From ZC4RG30 sp049841155 (GTDB lineage: Bacteria; Pseudomonadota; Gammaproteobacteria; Steroidobacterales; Steroidobacteraceae), in assembly GCA_049841155.1 (NCBI GenBank), contig JASGHI010000004.1:496001-560000 (forward strand): a stretch of 64,000 nucleotides of DNA, given 5' to 3'. Positions 35,881-46,710 of the stretch are shown piece after piece. Positions within the stretch are counted from its first letter, which is position 1. Each line of letters begins with the position of its first letter. The position numbers were made by a program, and so were the translations under genes. Below the pieces are notes generated by a model. The model saw only the letters and a list, made by a program, of their open reading frames with translations. It had not been told where the DNA came from and made no database searches.

Positions 35881-37370
35881 ATGAACGATGACACAGTGTC
35901 CCGCGGCGCCGCCACTGCAGTGGGCCGCCTGCTGAGATCCCGCGCCGTGCTGGTGGCACTGGCCGTGCTGCTGGCCTTCGGCGCGTGGAAGGTGTTCCGT
36001 CATTTCGTACCGGCCAGCGCCGAGGATTCCAACATCTACGCCACCGTGGAGAAGGGCTCCATCGAGGATCTGGTCACCGCCACCGGTTCGCTGCAGCCGC
36101 GCGATTACGTGGATGTGGGCGCGCAGGTGTCCGGACAGCTCAAGCGCATCCTCGTCGAGGTGGGCAGCGCGGTGAAGGAGGGAGACCTGCTGGCGGAGAT
36201 CGACGCCGAGCAGTCCGCGGCGCGGGTGGATGCCAGCCGCGCGCAGCTGCGCTCGCAGCAGGCGCAGCTGCTGCAGGGCGAAGCGAACCTCGCCAAGGCC
36301 GAGCGCGACTTCCAGCGTCAGCAGAACCTCATGAAGGAAGAGGCCACTACCGCCGGTGCGCTGCAGGATGCCCAGACCACGCTCGATACCACGCGCGCCA
36401 GCATCGCCGCGCTCAGGGCGCAGATCCAGCAGCTGCAGGCCAGCATGCGCGTGGACGAGGCGAACCTGAAGTTCACCAAGATCTATGCGCCGATGGCGGG
36501 CACGGTGGTGAGCATCAGCGCCAAGCAGGGCCAGACGCTCAACACCAACCAGCAGGCGCCGACCATCCTGCGCATCGCGGATCTGTCGACCATGACGGTG
36601 CAGACGCAGGTTTCCGAAGCCGACGTGAGCAAGCTGCGGGTGGGCATGAAGGCCTACTTCACCACGCTGGGCGGCCAGGGGCGCCGTTACTACGGCACGC
36701 TGCTCAAGGTGGAGCCCACGCCCACGGTCACCAACAACGTGGTGCTGTACAACGCGCTGTTCGAAGTCCCGAACGTCAATCAGGCACTGCTCACGCAGAT
36801 GACGGCGCAGGTGTTCTTCGTGGTCGCCGAGGCGCAGGATGTGCTCGTGGTGCCGATGTCGGCGCTGACCATGCAGCGCGCGGCCGGTGCCGAGGCACAG
36901 GCGCCGCGCGCCATGCGCCAGGGCGGCGAGGGGGGGCAGGCCGCCCCGGGCATGCGCCCCGCTGGCGAAGGTGGGCAGGCCGCAAGGGCCATGCGCCCTG
37001 CTGGCGAAGGCGGGCAGGCCGCAAGGGCCATGCGCCCTGCTGGCGAAGGCGGGCAGATGGCCGGTGCCGGGCGGCGCCAGCGTCCTGATTCCGCAGGGGG
37101 CGCCGCGCAGCAGTCTGGTCCGCGCCCGGCCACTGTGCGCCTGGCGCAGGCCGACGGCAGCATCGTGTCCCGCGACGTGCAGGTGGGTGTGAGCAACCGC
37201 GTGCATGCCGAGATCCTCTCGGGTCTGGCGGAGGGCGAGCGTGTGGTCGCCGGCCAGAAGCAGCCCGACAGCGCGCAGCCCGCGGCGGCCGGCAACCAGC
37301 AGAACCAGAACCGCGCCCTGGGCGCGGGCGGCGGCTTCGGCCCGCCAATGGGCTTCCCGGGAGGCCGCTG

Positions 37371-37371
<1 letters not shown>
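35881..37371 (+). CDS. macA: MacA-like periplasmic adaptor (membrane fusion protein) with a repeat insert
   Basis: Membrane fusion protein of 496 aa linking MacB to the outer membrane channel. Membrane helix at about 22-40, split lipoyl domain (TATGSLQPRDYVDVGAQVSG ... YAPMAGTVVSISAKQGQTLN), alpha-helical hairpin at about 110-190, and beta-barrel (VQTQVSEADVSKLRVGM). Residues about 345-392 are an insert of 13-residue repeats (MRPAGEGGQAARA and variants) inside the membrane-proximal domain, where MacA normally has none. A Gly/Gln-rich tail ends the protein. Start of the efflux operon; TGATG overlap with macB. Confidence 0.9.
36913..37056. repeat. 39-bp in-frame tandem repeat inside macA
   Basis: Units begin with ATGCGCC at 36913, 36952, 36991 and 37030, so the period is exactly 39 bp (13 codons), with 3.7 copies. 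Copies 3 and 4 are identical over their shared length; copies 1 and 2 differ at a few bases. A more degenerate unit may precede at about 36874. The pattern implies recent slipped-strand or recombinational expansion. Confidence 0.9.
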
Positions 37372-39322
<1,951 letters not shown>

Positions 39323-39326
<4 letters not shown>

Positions 39327-40726
39327 GCATGCGAACCGCAACCCGACCCCTCCCCGCCGCGGCGGCCCTCACAGCCCTGCTGCTTGCCGGCTGTGCGACC
39401 GGACCCGTGCAGCGTCCCGACGTTGCGCTGCCGGGAAACTACCAGGAACCCGTCGCCACCCAGGCCAGTGCCGGGCCGGTTTCCGCGCAGTGGTGGCGCG
39501 GTTTCGGATCGGCGCGGCTGGACGAGTGGATCGAGAACCGCCTGGCTGCCGGGCCGGATCTTTTCATCGCCGCCGAGCGCGTGCGCCAGGCGCAGATGGC
39601 GCTGCGCAGTGCGGGCAGCGACCGTTTCCCGGATGTGGGGGTAAGCGCCAGCAGCTCGCGTTCGCGCAGCGATGCCAGCGGCAGCCCGCCGGTGGACCGC
39701 GAATCGACCTCGGCCGGCTTGTCGGTGGGCTATGAGGTGGATCTGTGGGGCCGCATTGCCGCCACGGTGCGCAGCGCGCGCGCCAGCTATCAGGCCACGC
39801 GCTTCGACTACGAGACGCTGCGCATCACTACGGCCAGCACCCTGGCTTCCACCTACTTCCAGATGCTGGCCACCGGCGAGCGCCTGCAGCTGGCGCGCGA
39901 GAACCTTGCCATCGCCGAGCGGGTGCTGGGCGTCGTGGATGCGCGGTTCCGCAATGGCATCGCAACGTCGCTGGAAGTGAGCCAGCAGACCACGACCGTG
40001 CTGGCGCAGCGCACGGCACTGGTGCCGCTGGAAACGCAGCAGCATCAGCTTGCCGCGGCGCTGGCATTGCTGCTGGGCGAGGTGCCGCAGGGCTTCGACG
40101 CCAGTGGCGAGAGCTTCGACCAGCTTGCGGTGCCTGCGGTGACGCCCGGTCTGCCCTCGGAACTGCTCGAGCGGCGGCCCGATCTGGCGTCGGCGGAGGC
40201 GGGTCTGGTGGCTGCGGCGGCCGACGTGCACGCGGCGCGCACGACGCTGTTGCCGTCCATTTCGCTGTCCGGTTCGGGTGGGCTGTCCAGTGCCGAGCTG
40301 CTGTCGCTCACCAATCCGGCCACCAGTCTTTCGGCTGCGCTGTCGATGGGCCTGACGCTGTTCGATGCCGGCCGCCGCAGTGCCCAGATCGAGTCGGCGC
40401 GCTCCCGGCAGCGTGTGGCCGTGGAGACCTATGCTGCTGCCGTGCGCACGGCGCTCAAGGAAGTGGATGATGCACTGGGCAACGCCGATGTCGGCAGCCG
40501 CCAGGAGATGAGCCAGCAGCAGACCGTGGCGCAGGCGCGGCGCTCGCTGGACCTGGCGGAGCTGCGGTATCGCGAGGGTGCCGACGATCTGCTCGTGGTG
40601 CTCGACAGCCAGCGGGTGCTGTTCCAGGCCCAGGATTCGCTGGTGCAGGTGCGCCTTGCGCGGCTCAATGCCGCCCTCGATCTGTACCGCGCGCTGGGCG
40701 GCGGCTGGGAGGGCGCGGTGCCCTGA
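39323..40726 (+). CDS. OprM/NodT-type outer membrane efflux lipoprotein
   Basis: TolC-family channel of 467 aa with lipobox LLLAGCATG and two outer-membrane-efflux repeats. Motifs WWRGFGSARLDEWIENRLAAGPD (in part), the junction GYEVDLWGRIAATVRSA, ELLERRPDLASAEAGL and LFDAGRRSAQIESAR are typical. It completes a three-part MacA-MacB-channel pump encoded in one operon, unlike E. coli where TolC is unlinked. ATGA overlap with macB. Confidence 0.93.
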
Positions 40727-40743
40727 AGCCCGCGCCCGGGCTT
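40726..40743. terminator. Hairpin between the convergent efflux and DUF3617 genes
   Basis: AAGCCCG (40726-40732), loop CGCC, CGGGCTT (40737-40743): a perfect 7-bp stem filling the 15-bp gap between the two stop codons. No long T-run follows, so it may be a weak bidirectional terminator or an mRNA end stabiliser. Confidence 0.4.
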
Positions 40744-41278
40744 ACTCCTTCCCTTCGGTGGGGCAGCTCGCGCCCAGCCAGCGCGAGGTGAACTTCATGT
40801 TCATCGCCATCGGCCCCGTCTTCATGTCCATCTCGCCGCTGACATTGCCGCTGTCTCTGGCATCAATGGTCATGTGGCCCGTGGCCGTCAGCCTGCCGCT
40901 GCAGCTCATCTCCAGTTCCTGATGTTTTGCGGTGGCCTTCACGATGTTGTACTTGCAGTCGCGGTTTTGGTTGTCGCGCAGCGCCTTGAAGAGGCCGTCC
41001 TTGAGATCCTCGGCGGTGATGCAGCTGCGGTCGGTGTGCTTGCTGGGGCCGTTGGCGCCCAGCTGTTTCATCACCGCTTCCATCTGCGCGCGCTGCTCGG
41101 GCGGCAGCCGCGCCAGCGCTTCGGGCGGCATCTGGGGCATCTGCATGCCGGTGCTGGTGGTGACCGTGGTCGTCTCCCACAGTCCCGGCTTCACGGCGAG
41201 CGGCTCCGCGGTCAGTGCAAGGGCGGGGAGCAGCAAGGCTGGCGCAGCGGTCGCGAGTGTGCGGAAGTGGCGTGGCAT
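40742..41278 (-). CDS. DUF3617 domain-containing periplasmic protein
   Basis: Protein of 178 aa with signal peptide (TAAPALLLPALALTAEP) and the DUF3617 pattern: KPGLWETTTVTT after the cleavage site, a Met/Pro-rich stretch with PEQRAQMEAVMKQLG, then four cysteines (DRSCIT, NRDCKYN, EMSCSGR, GASCPT) in a beta-rich domain. Function of the family is unknown. Stands alone between the efflux operon and nhaA. Confidence 0.85.
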   Translation of the reverse strand: MPRHFRTLATAAPALLLPALALTAEPLAVKPGLWETTTVTTSTGMQMPQMPPEALARLPPEQRAQMEAVMKQLGANGPSKHTDRSCITAEDLKDGLFKALRDNQNRDCKYNIVKATAKHQELEMSCSGRLTATGHMTIDARDSGNVSGEMDMKTGPMAMNMKFTSRWLGASCPTEGKE

Positions 41279-41327
41279 GGGAACCCTCTGTTTCGGAAGC
41301 GGATGACGGAGGCGTGGCCGAGGGAGC

Positions 41328-42560
41328 CTAGCGTGCGCGCGCGGCGCCGCGGCGCGCAAGCATCCATCCCCAGGCGAGACCCAGCAGGGCTGCCGCCACA
41401 GAACCCAGCAGGATGCCGAGCTTGGCAGCTGCGAGCAGCGCAGCCTCCTCGAAGGCCAGCATGGCGATGAAGACGGACATGGTGAAGCCGATGCCGCCCA
41501 GCAGACCGATGAGCAGGATGCCGGACCATGCAACGCCCTCGGGCAGCCGGCACAGCCCCAGGCGCACCATCAGCCAGCTGGCGGTGAAGATGCCCAGCGG
41601 CTTGCCTGCCACCAGCGCCAGCGCCACACCTGCGAGCACGGCCACGGAGCTGGCAGCGGTGAGGTCTGTGCCGGAGATCGTCACGCCCGCATTGGCCAGC
41701 GCGAACAGCGGCATGATCACAAAAGCGGCCCAGGGGTGCAGCGCCTGTTGCACGCGCGTGACGGGAGCGGCGAGGTCGCGGTTGCGGGGCCTAAGTACCG
41801 GAGTCATGAGACCCAGCACCACGCCCGCCAGTGCCGGGTGTGCACCGGACAAGAAGAGGCCTGTCCAGACTAGAGCGCCGGGAATGCAGTAGGGAAACGC
41901 GGAGACGATGCCGGCGCGCTGGAACAGCAGCGTGGTGATGAGGCCCAGCGCTGCCACGGGGAGGCCCATGACATCGAGGCCGCCGGAATAGAAGAACGCA
42001 ATGATCAGCACGGCGATGATGTCGTCGATGATGGCGAGCGCCAGCAGGAAGATGCGCACGTTCACCGGCACCGAGCGCCCCAGCAGCGCGAGCACTCCCA
42101 CGGCGAAGGCGATGTCGGTGGCTGTGGGCACGGCCCAGCCGCGCATCTGCGCGGCGGGTGCGTTGAGGCTCAGGTAGATCAGTGCCGGTGCGACTACGCC
42201 GCCCATTGCGGCCACCAGCGGCATGGCTGCTTGCCGCAGGGTGGCAAGCGCGCCATCGTGGATCTCGCGGCGGATCTCCATTCCTACCACGAGGAAGAAC
42301 AGCGTCATCAGGCCGTCGTTGATCCAGAAATGCAGCGGCCGGGAAAACACCCAGTGGCCGAGGCCGATCGAAAGCGGCGTGTGCCACAGCGCCTCGTAGC
42401 TCTGTGCCAAAGGAGAATTGGCCCAGACGAGCGCAACGGCGGCGGCAATGAGCAGCAGGATGCCGCTGGCGGCCTCGATGCGCGCGAAGCGAGTGAAAGC
42501 CGAGATGGCGCGGTCCGCGAGCAGGGGGCGCCGCGGCTGCGGCGTCGAGGCATTTTCCAT
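41328..42560 (-). CDS. nhaA: NhaA, Na+/H+ antiporter
   Basis: Inner-membrane antiporter of 410 aa with about twelve helices, exchanging two protons for one sodium ion. FWINDGLMTLFFLVVGMEIRRE (in part), the paired aspartates ALAIIDDIIAVLIIAFFYSG, and the VGVLALLGRSVP region are diagnostic. Ala-rich C-terminus. I chose MENASTP at 42560; an upstream ATG at 42614 is in frame but lacks family-like sequence. Confidence 0.96.
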   Translation of the reverse strand: MENASTPQPRRPLLADRAISAFTRFARIEAASGILLLIAAAVALVWANSPLAQSYEALWHTPLSIGLGHWVFSRPLHFWINDGLMTLFFLVVGMEIRREIHDGALATLRQAAMPLVAAMGGVVAPALIYLSLNAPAAQMRGWAVPTATDIAFAVGVLALLGRSVPVNVRIFLLALAIIDDIIAVLIIAFFYSGGLDVMGLPVAALGLITTLLFQRAGIVSAFPYCIPGALVWTGLFLSGAHPALAGVVLGLMTPVLRPRNRDLAAPVTRVQQALHPWAAFVIMPLFALANAGVTISGTDLTAASSVAVLAGVALALVAGKPLGIFTASWLMVRLGLCRLPEGVAWSGILLIGLLGGIGFTMSVFIAMLAFEEAALLAAAKLGILLGSVAAALLGLAWGWMLARRGAARAR

Positions 42561-42655
42561 GGGATGCGTGCACTCCGCGCGGCGGCCCGACCTGCGCAAA
42601 CCTGCCCGCCGCACGCTGCACCGGACACCCAGAGAACCATTTTATCACCCGGTCC

Positions 42656-42661
42656 TGATAC
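42656..42661 (+). promoter_or_regulatory. Likely -10 element of rnpB
   Basis: TGATAC lies ten bases before the proposed 5' end of RNase P RNA at 42672, the right distance for a -10 hexamer. No convincing -35 is seen. The rest of 42561-42671 shows nothing else. Confidence 0.35.
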
Positions 42662-42671
42662 CCTTGCGCGC

Positions 42672-43068
42672 GGGGAGCCGGCCGGGCAATCGCTGCGTCA
42701 CCTTCGCAAGGAGGGGGCGGGGAGGAAAGTCCGGGCTCCAGTGGACAGGGTGCCAGGTAACGCCTGGGGGGCGCGAGCCCACGGAAAGTGCAACAGAAAG
42801 CAAACCGCCGAAGCGTATGCCGGGAAACCGGCTGGCGCTGGCAAGGGTGAAACGGTGCGGTAAGAGCGCACCGCGTCGGTGGCAACACTCGACGGCACGG
42901 CAAACCCCACCCGGAGCAAGGCCAAATAGGGAAGTCGCGGTAGGCCGCAAGGTCTGCCGCAAGCGTGGGTCCCGCGTGCTTCCGGGTAGGCCGCTTCAGG
43001 GCCGTGGTGACACGGCTCGCAGAGGAATGATTGCTCTCGACAGAACCCGGCTTACAGGCCGGCTCCCC
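42672..43068 (+). ncRNA. rnpB: RNase P RNA (class A)
   Basis: Catalytic RNA of ribonuclease P, which cuts 5' leaders from tRNA precursors. Diagnostic blocks: GGAGGAAAGTCCGGGCTCC near 42718, GGGTGCCAGGTAACGCCTGG, AACAGAAAGCAAACCGCCG, GGTAAGAGCGCACCG, CGGAGCAAGGCCAAATAGG and the 3' block ACAGAACCCGGCTTA. The ends were set by the terminal helix: GGGGAGCCGGCC at 42672 pairs perfectly with GGCCGGCTCCCC ending at 43068. Length about 397 nt, normal for class A. It sits just upstream of mraZ. Confidence 0.96.
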
Positions 43069-43192
43069 ATCCACTTTGTGAGCAATTGCATCCAAGTGCC
43101 GGAATCAGAACGAGAACTTTTGAGACTGGTGTCCCACTTTTGTGCATCAACGTAAGCCTTTGTGACATAAGCAAAAAAATCCGCTCCGGACG
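43069..43192. other. Gene-free spacer between rnpB and the mraZ promoter
   Basis: A relatively A+T-rich 124-bp stretch with no reading frame of note and no clear rnpB terminator. It holds CCACTTTGTG at 43070 and the related CCACTTTTGTG at 43135; the latter, on the minus strand, reads AGTGGGAC and so resembles one MraZ-type TGGG element. Confidence 0.4.
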
Positions 43193-43222
43193 TTGACATA
43201 AGACCCGCGCGGTTCCTAATAT
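43193..43222 (+). promoter_or_regulatory. Sigma-70 promoter of the dcw cluster
   Basis: A consensus TTGACA (43193-43198) and TAATAT (43217-43222) separated by 18 bp. This is the strongest promoter-like sequence in the window and lies about 50 bp upstream of mraZ, so it should drive the division and cell wall operon. Confidence 0.75.
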
Positions 43223-43256
43223 GGGGCCAAGTGGGTTCAAGTGGGTGGAAGTGGGG
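43222..43256 (+). promoter_or_regulatory. MraZ-binding TGGG repeat array
   Basis: TGGGG, TGGGT, TGGGT and TGGGG start at 43222, 43232, 43242 and 43252, a perfect 10-bp period. MraZ is known to repress its own operon by binding TGGGN direct repeats spaced by five bases upstream of mraZ. The array begins at the end of the -10 element and covers the expected transcription start, ideal for repression. Confidence 0.8.
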
Positions 43257-43273
43257 AGTCCCCATTCCTGGGT

Positions 43274-43726
43274 ATGTTCCGCGGCGCAACAAAAGTCACT
43301 GTCGATGACAAGGGCCGGGTGGTCGTACCAACCCGCTACCGCCGGCTGCTGGCCGGTCCCGGCGAGGGCCGGGTGGTCGTGACCGTCGACCCCGATGAAT
43401 GCCTGCTGGTCTATCCGGCTCCCGAGTGGGAGCCCATCGAGCAGCAGCTCATGAGCCTCCCCAGCCTCAACCCCCAGGCCCGCCGCCTGCAGCGCCTGAT
43501 GGTCGGTCATGCCGACGAACTGGAGCTGGACAGCCATGGCCGCATCTCCCTCTCTCCCGAGCTGCGCGAGTTCGCGGGGCTGAGCCGCGGTGCGTGGATG
43601 GTGGGGCAGGGCCGGCGTCTGGAGATCTGGGACGAGGGCCGCTGGAACCTGCGGCGCGCGGAATGGATGAAGGCCGAGCAGGCCGGAGGCGAACCCTCCG
43701 CCGCGCTCGAATCGCTGCAGCTGTGA
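43274..43726 (+). CDS. mraZ: MraZ, transcriptional regulator of the dcw cluster
   Basis: AbrB-like DNA-binding protein of 150 aa (E. coli 152). It starts MFRGATKVTVDDKGRVVVPTRYR (in part) and shows the two DxxxR motifs, DDKGR and DSHGR. It forms a ring that binds TGGG repeats and represses mraZ and the genes behind it; such repeats are present just upstream. An earlier GTG at 43241 would run through the operator and is unlikely. The ribosome binding site is weak. Confidence 0.96.
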   Translation: MFRGATKVTVDDKGRVVVPTRYRRLLAGPGEGRVVVTVDPDECLLVYPAPEWEPIEQQLMSLPSLNPQARRLQRLMVGHADELELDSHGRISLSPELREFAGLSRGAWMVGQGRRLEIWDEGRWNLRRAEWMKAEQAGGEPSAALESLQL

Positions 43727-43751
43727 AGCCTGGACCACGAGGAAGCGTTCA

Positions 43752-44708
43752 TTGGATGAGCACAAGCCGGTGCTTGTCGAGGAGGCCGTTGCAGCGCTCG
43801 GCCTTGCGCCAGGCATGCCCGGTGACGGGCTGTATGTCGACGCGACCTTCGGCCGCGGCGGTCACAGCGCCCGCATCCTGGACCTACTGGGTCCTGAGGG
43901 CCGTCTTCTCGCGATCGACCGGGATCCGCAGGCCATCGCAGCTGCGCACCGGCGCTTCCCGGCGCAGCCGCGCCTCGTGGTGGTCCGCGCTGCGTTCAGT
44001 GCGCTCGAATCACTGGTCGCGCAGCATGGCGAGGGACGTCCGTGTCGCGGGATTCTGCTCGACCTCGGCGTGTCTTCGCCGCAGCTCGATGTCGCGGAAC
44101 GGGGCTTCAGCTTCCGTCTCGACGGTCCGCTCGACATGCGCATGGATCCGCAGGGTGGGCACAGCGCCGCGCAGTGGCTTGCCAAAGCCTCAAGCGACGA
44201 GATCCGCGACGTGATCGGCCGCCTCGGGGAGGAGCGTTTCGCCGGGCGCATCGCCCGCGCGATCGTCGAGGCCCGTGGCCGTGCGCCCATCGAAACCACC
44301 GGACAGCTCTCGCAGATCGTTGCCGGCGCCGTGCGTACGCGCGAGGCCGGCAAGCATCCGGCCACGCGTACCTTCCAGGCCCTGCGCATGCATGTGAACG
44401 ACGAGCTCGGCCAGCTCGAGGCTGGTCTCGAGGCTGCGCTCGACGTGCTCGCCCCCGGCGGACGTCTCGCCGTCATCAGTTTCCATTCGCTCGAGGACCG
44501 GCTGGTCAAGCAGTTCATCCGCCGCGAGTCGCAGCCGGACCCGGCCTGGGCTCATCTGCCCTTTGCTCCTCCGCATGATCCGGCGCTGCGCCAGGTCGGC
44601 AAGAAGATCCGCGCCGATGAGGCGGAGGTTGCCGCCAATCCGCGCGCCCGCTCAGCCATCCTGCGCGTGGCCGAACGTCTCGGCGGCGCGCCGCGGAGGG
44701 CGGCATGA
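43752..44708 (+). CDS. rsmH: RsmH, 16S rRNA (cytosine-1402-N4)-methyltransferase
   Basis: Methyltransferase of 318 aa modifying N4 of C1402, the same base whose ribose RsmI methylates; both enzymes are in this window. HKPVLVEEAVAAL, VDATFGRGGHSARIL (SAM site), GILLDLGVSSPQLD and FHSLEDRLVKQFI are diagnostic. The start is TTG at 43752, seven bases after GAGGAA. The stop overlaps ftsL as ATGA. Confidence 0.97.
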   Translation: MDEHKPVLVEEAVAALGLAPGMPGDGLYVDATFGRGGHSARILDLLGPEGRLLAIDRDPQAIAAAHRRFPAQPRLVVVRAAFSALESLVAQHGEGRPCRGILLDLGVSSPQLDVAERGFSFRLDGPLDMRMDPQGGHSAAQWLAKASSDEIRDVIGRLGEERFAGRIARAIVEARGRAPIETTGQLSQIVAGAVRTREAGKHPATRTFQALRMHVNDELGQLEAGLEAALDVLAPGGRLAVISFHSLEDRLVKQFIRRESQPDPAWAHLPFAPPHDPALRQVGKKIRADEAEVAANPRARSAILRVAERLGGAPRRAA

Positions 44709-44986
44709 GCCTGCGCGCCGGTCCGCTGTGGATGGCCGCGTTGCTGCTGTGGTGCGCGGCGCTGGCCTCGGCGGCCGGCGCCATCTATGCCAAGCACCGC
44801 GCGCGCGAGCTGTTCGTGCAGCTCGAAGGGCTGCACCGGCAGCGCGACAATCTCGAGATCGAGTGGGGGCGCCTGCAACTGGAGCAGAGCACCTGGTCCG
44901 CACATGCCTTCGTCGAGCGTGTCGCGACCACGCGCCTGAAGATGAGCGCGCCTGATCCGGCCGGGATCCAGGTGGTTCAGCCATGA
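44705..44986 (+). CDS. ftsL: FtsL, divisome protein
   Basis: Small bitopic protein of 93 aa: a hydrophobic segment (LWMAALLLWCAALASAAGAIY) then a periplasmic coiled-coil (LFVQLEGLHRQRDNLEIEWGRLQLEQ) ending in RLKMSAPDPAGIQVVQP. FtsL joins FtsB and FtsQ and activates FtsWI. Family sequence is poorly conserved; position between rsmH and ftsI with overlaps on both sides is strong support. Confidence 0.92.
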   Translation: MSLRAGPLWMAALLLWCAALASAAGAIYAKHRARELFVQLEGLHRQRDNLEIEWGRLQLEQSTWSAHAFVERVATTRLKMSAPDPAGIQVVQP

Positions 44987-46710
44987 CGCGTACGCCGCGC
45001 AGCGATGGCGCCACTTTCCGCCTGCGCCTGGGATTTGCCTTCGCGCTGCTGGTGCTGGGCGCGGCGGGCCTGGTGGCGCGCGCCGTGGAACTGCAGCTGG
45101 TGGACTACGGGTTCCTGGTCACCAAGGGCAATGCCCGGTTCTCGCGCGTGGTGGAGACGGTGGCGCACCGCGGCGCCATTCTCGACCGCAACAACGAACC
45201 GCTGGCCATCAGCACGCCCGTGGATTCGGTGTGGGCCAACCCTCAGGAGCTCGCCACGGCGCCGGATGAATGGCCGCGGCTGGCGAAGGCCCTCAAGCGC
45301 AACCGCGCGGAGTTCGCACGCCGCATATCCGCCAACCAGAAGCGCGGTTTCCTGTATCTGGCGCGCCACCTGCAGCCGGAGGAGGCGCAGAAGATCCGCG
45401 CACTGGCGATTCCCGGCGTGGACCTGCTGCGCGAGTACCGCCGCTACTACCCGGCCGGCGAAGTGGTGGGTCACGTGCTCGGCTTCACCAGCATCGACGA
45501 TGAGGGCCAGGAGGGCGCGGAACTGGCCTTCGATCACTGGCTCGCAGGCGAGACCGGCCGCAAGCGGGTGATCCAGGACCGCATGGGCCGCAAGGTGCAG
45601 GACGTGGAGAGCATCCGCGCTGCGCGTCCCGGCCGCGACCTGAACCTCAGCATCGACATGCGGATCCAGTACCTCGCCTACCGCGAGCTCAAGGCGGCGA
45701 TCCGCGACAACCGCGCCCGCTCCGGCTCCATGGTGGTGATGGACGTGACCACCGGCGAGATCCTCGCCATGGTCAACCAGCCCACGTTCAATCCCAACGA
45801 CCGCGGCCAGATGAAGGCCGCGGCTTACCGCAACCGCGCTGCCACCGACATCATCGAGCCGGGTTCCAGCATCAAGCCCTTCGTGGTCGCCGCGGCGCTG
45901 CAATCCGGCCGCTTCGATGCCGGCAGCGTCATCGACACCAATCCCGGATTCATCCGCGTGGGGACCAAGCTGGTCCAGGATGAGCACCCAGAAGGCGTGC
46001 TGGATCTGGCCGGCGTGCTGGCCCGTTCGTCCAACGTCGGCATGACCAAGATCGCGCTGACGCTGCAGCCGCAGGAGATCTGGGGCACGCTGTCGAAGTT
46101 CGGTTTCGGACAGGTGACGGCCAGCGGCTTCCCCGGGGAATCCGCAGGTGTGCTCACGCACTATTCGAACTGGCGGCCGGTGACCATTGCGCCGCTGTCC
46201 TACGGCTACGGCCTGTCGGTCACGCCGCTGCAGCTGGCCCAGGCCTACGCCACGCTGGGCGCCTACGGCGTGGCCCGGCCGGTGTCGATGCTGCGCGTCG
46301 ATCACGAGGTGGCCGGCGAGCAGGTGCTGGATGAACGCAATGCACGCACGCTGATCAGCCTGCTGGAGACTGTGGTCTCGAAGGAAGGCACGGGCGTCAA
46401 GGCCTCGATTCCCGGCTACCGCGTGGCGGGCAAGACGGGCACGGCCAGGATTGCCGTCGGCGGCGGCTATGCCGACGACCGTCACGTGGGCGTGTTCGGC
46501 GGGCTGGCGCCGGCGTCGAAGCCGCGGCTGGCGGCGGTGGTGGTCATCGACGATCCGGGCGCGGGCCGCTACTACGGCGGCGATGTGGCCGCTCCGGTGT
46601 TTTCCGCGGTCGTGGGTGGCGCGCTGCGGCTGATGGGCGTCAGGCCCGATGCCGTGCGCCAGAGCATCGAGCCGGACCGGGTGGAAACGCGCGCGGTGGT
46701 GCGCCGGTGA
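44983..46710 (+). CDS. ftsI: FtsI (PBP3), septal peptidoglycan transpeptidase
   Basis: Class B penicillin-binding protein of 575 aa with an N-terminal membrane helix (LRLGFAFALLVLGAAGLVARA), the pedestal domain with RGAILDRNNEPLA, and the transpeptidase domain: S295xxK in EPGSSIKPF, SSN in ARSSNVGM and KTG in GKTGTARI. It crosslinks peptidoglycan at the septum with FtsW. ATGA overlap with ftsL and GTGA overlap with murE. Confidence 0.97.
   Translation: MTRTPRSDGATFRLRLGFAFALLVLGAAGLVARAVELQLVDYGFLVTKGNARFSRVVETVAHRGAILDRNNEPLAISTPVDSVWANPQELATAPDEWPRLAKALKRNRAEFARRISANQKRGFLYLARHLQPEEAQKIRALAIPGVDLLREYRRYYPAGEVVGHVLGFTSIDDEGQEGAELAFDHWLAGETGRKRVIQDRMGRKVQDVESIRAARPGRDLNLSIDMRIQYLAYRELKAAIRDNRARSGSMVVMDVTTGEILAMVNQPTFNPNDRGQMKAAAYRNRAATDIIEPGSSIKPFVVAAALQSGRFDAGSVIDTNPGFIRVGTKLVQDEHPEGVLDLAGVLARSSNVGMTKIALTLQPQEIWGTLSKFGFGQVTASGFPGESAGVLTHYSNWRPVTIAPLSYGYGLSVTPLQLAQAYATLGAYGVARPVSMLRVDHEVAGEQVLDERNARTLISLLETVVSKEGTGVKASIPGYRVAGKTGTARIAVGGGYADDRHVGVFGGLAPASKPRLAAVVVIDDPGAGRYYGGDVAAPVFSAVVGGALRLMGVRPDAVRQSIEPDRVETRAVVRR

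Noticed and set aside
36913..37056. CRISPR-like array
   Set aside because: The 39-bp units abut with no spacers and stay in frame within macA, so this is a coding tandem repeat.
42561..42671. Possible leader gene between nhaA and rnpB
   Set aside because: Short, no plausible coding frame with a ribosome binding site; only a -10-like hexamer for rnpB is seen.
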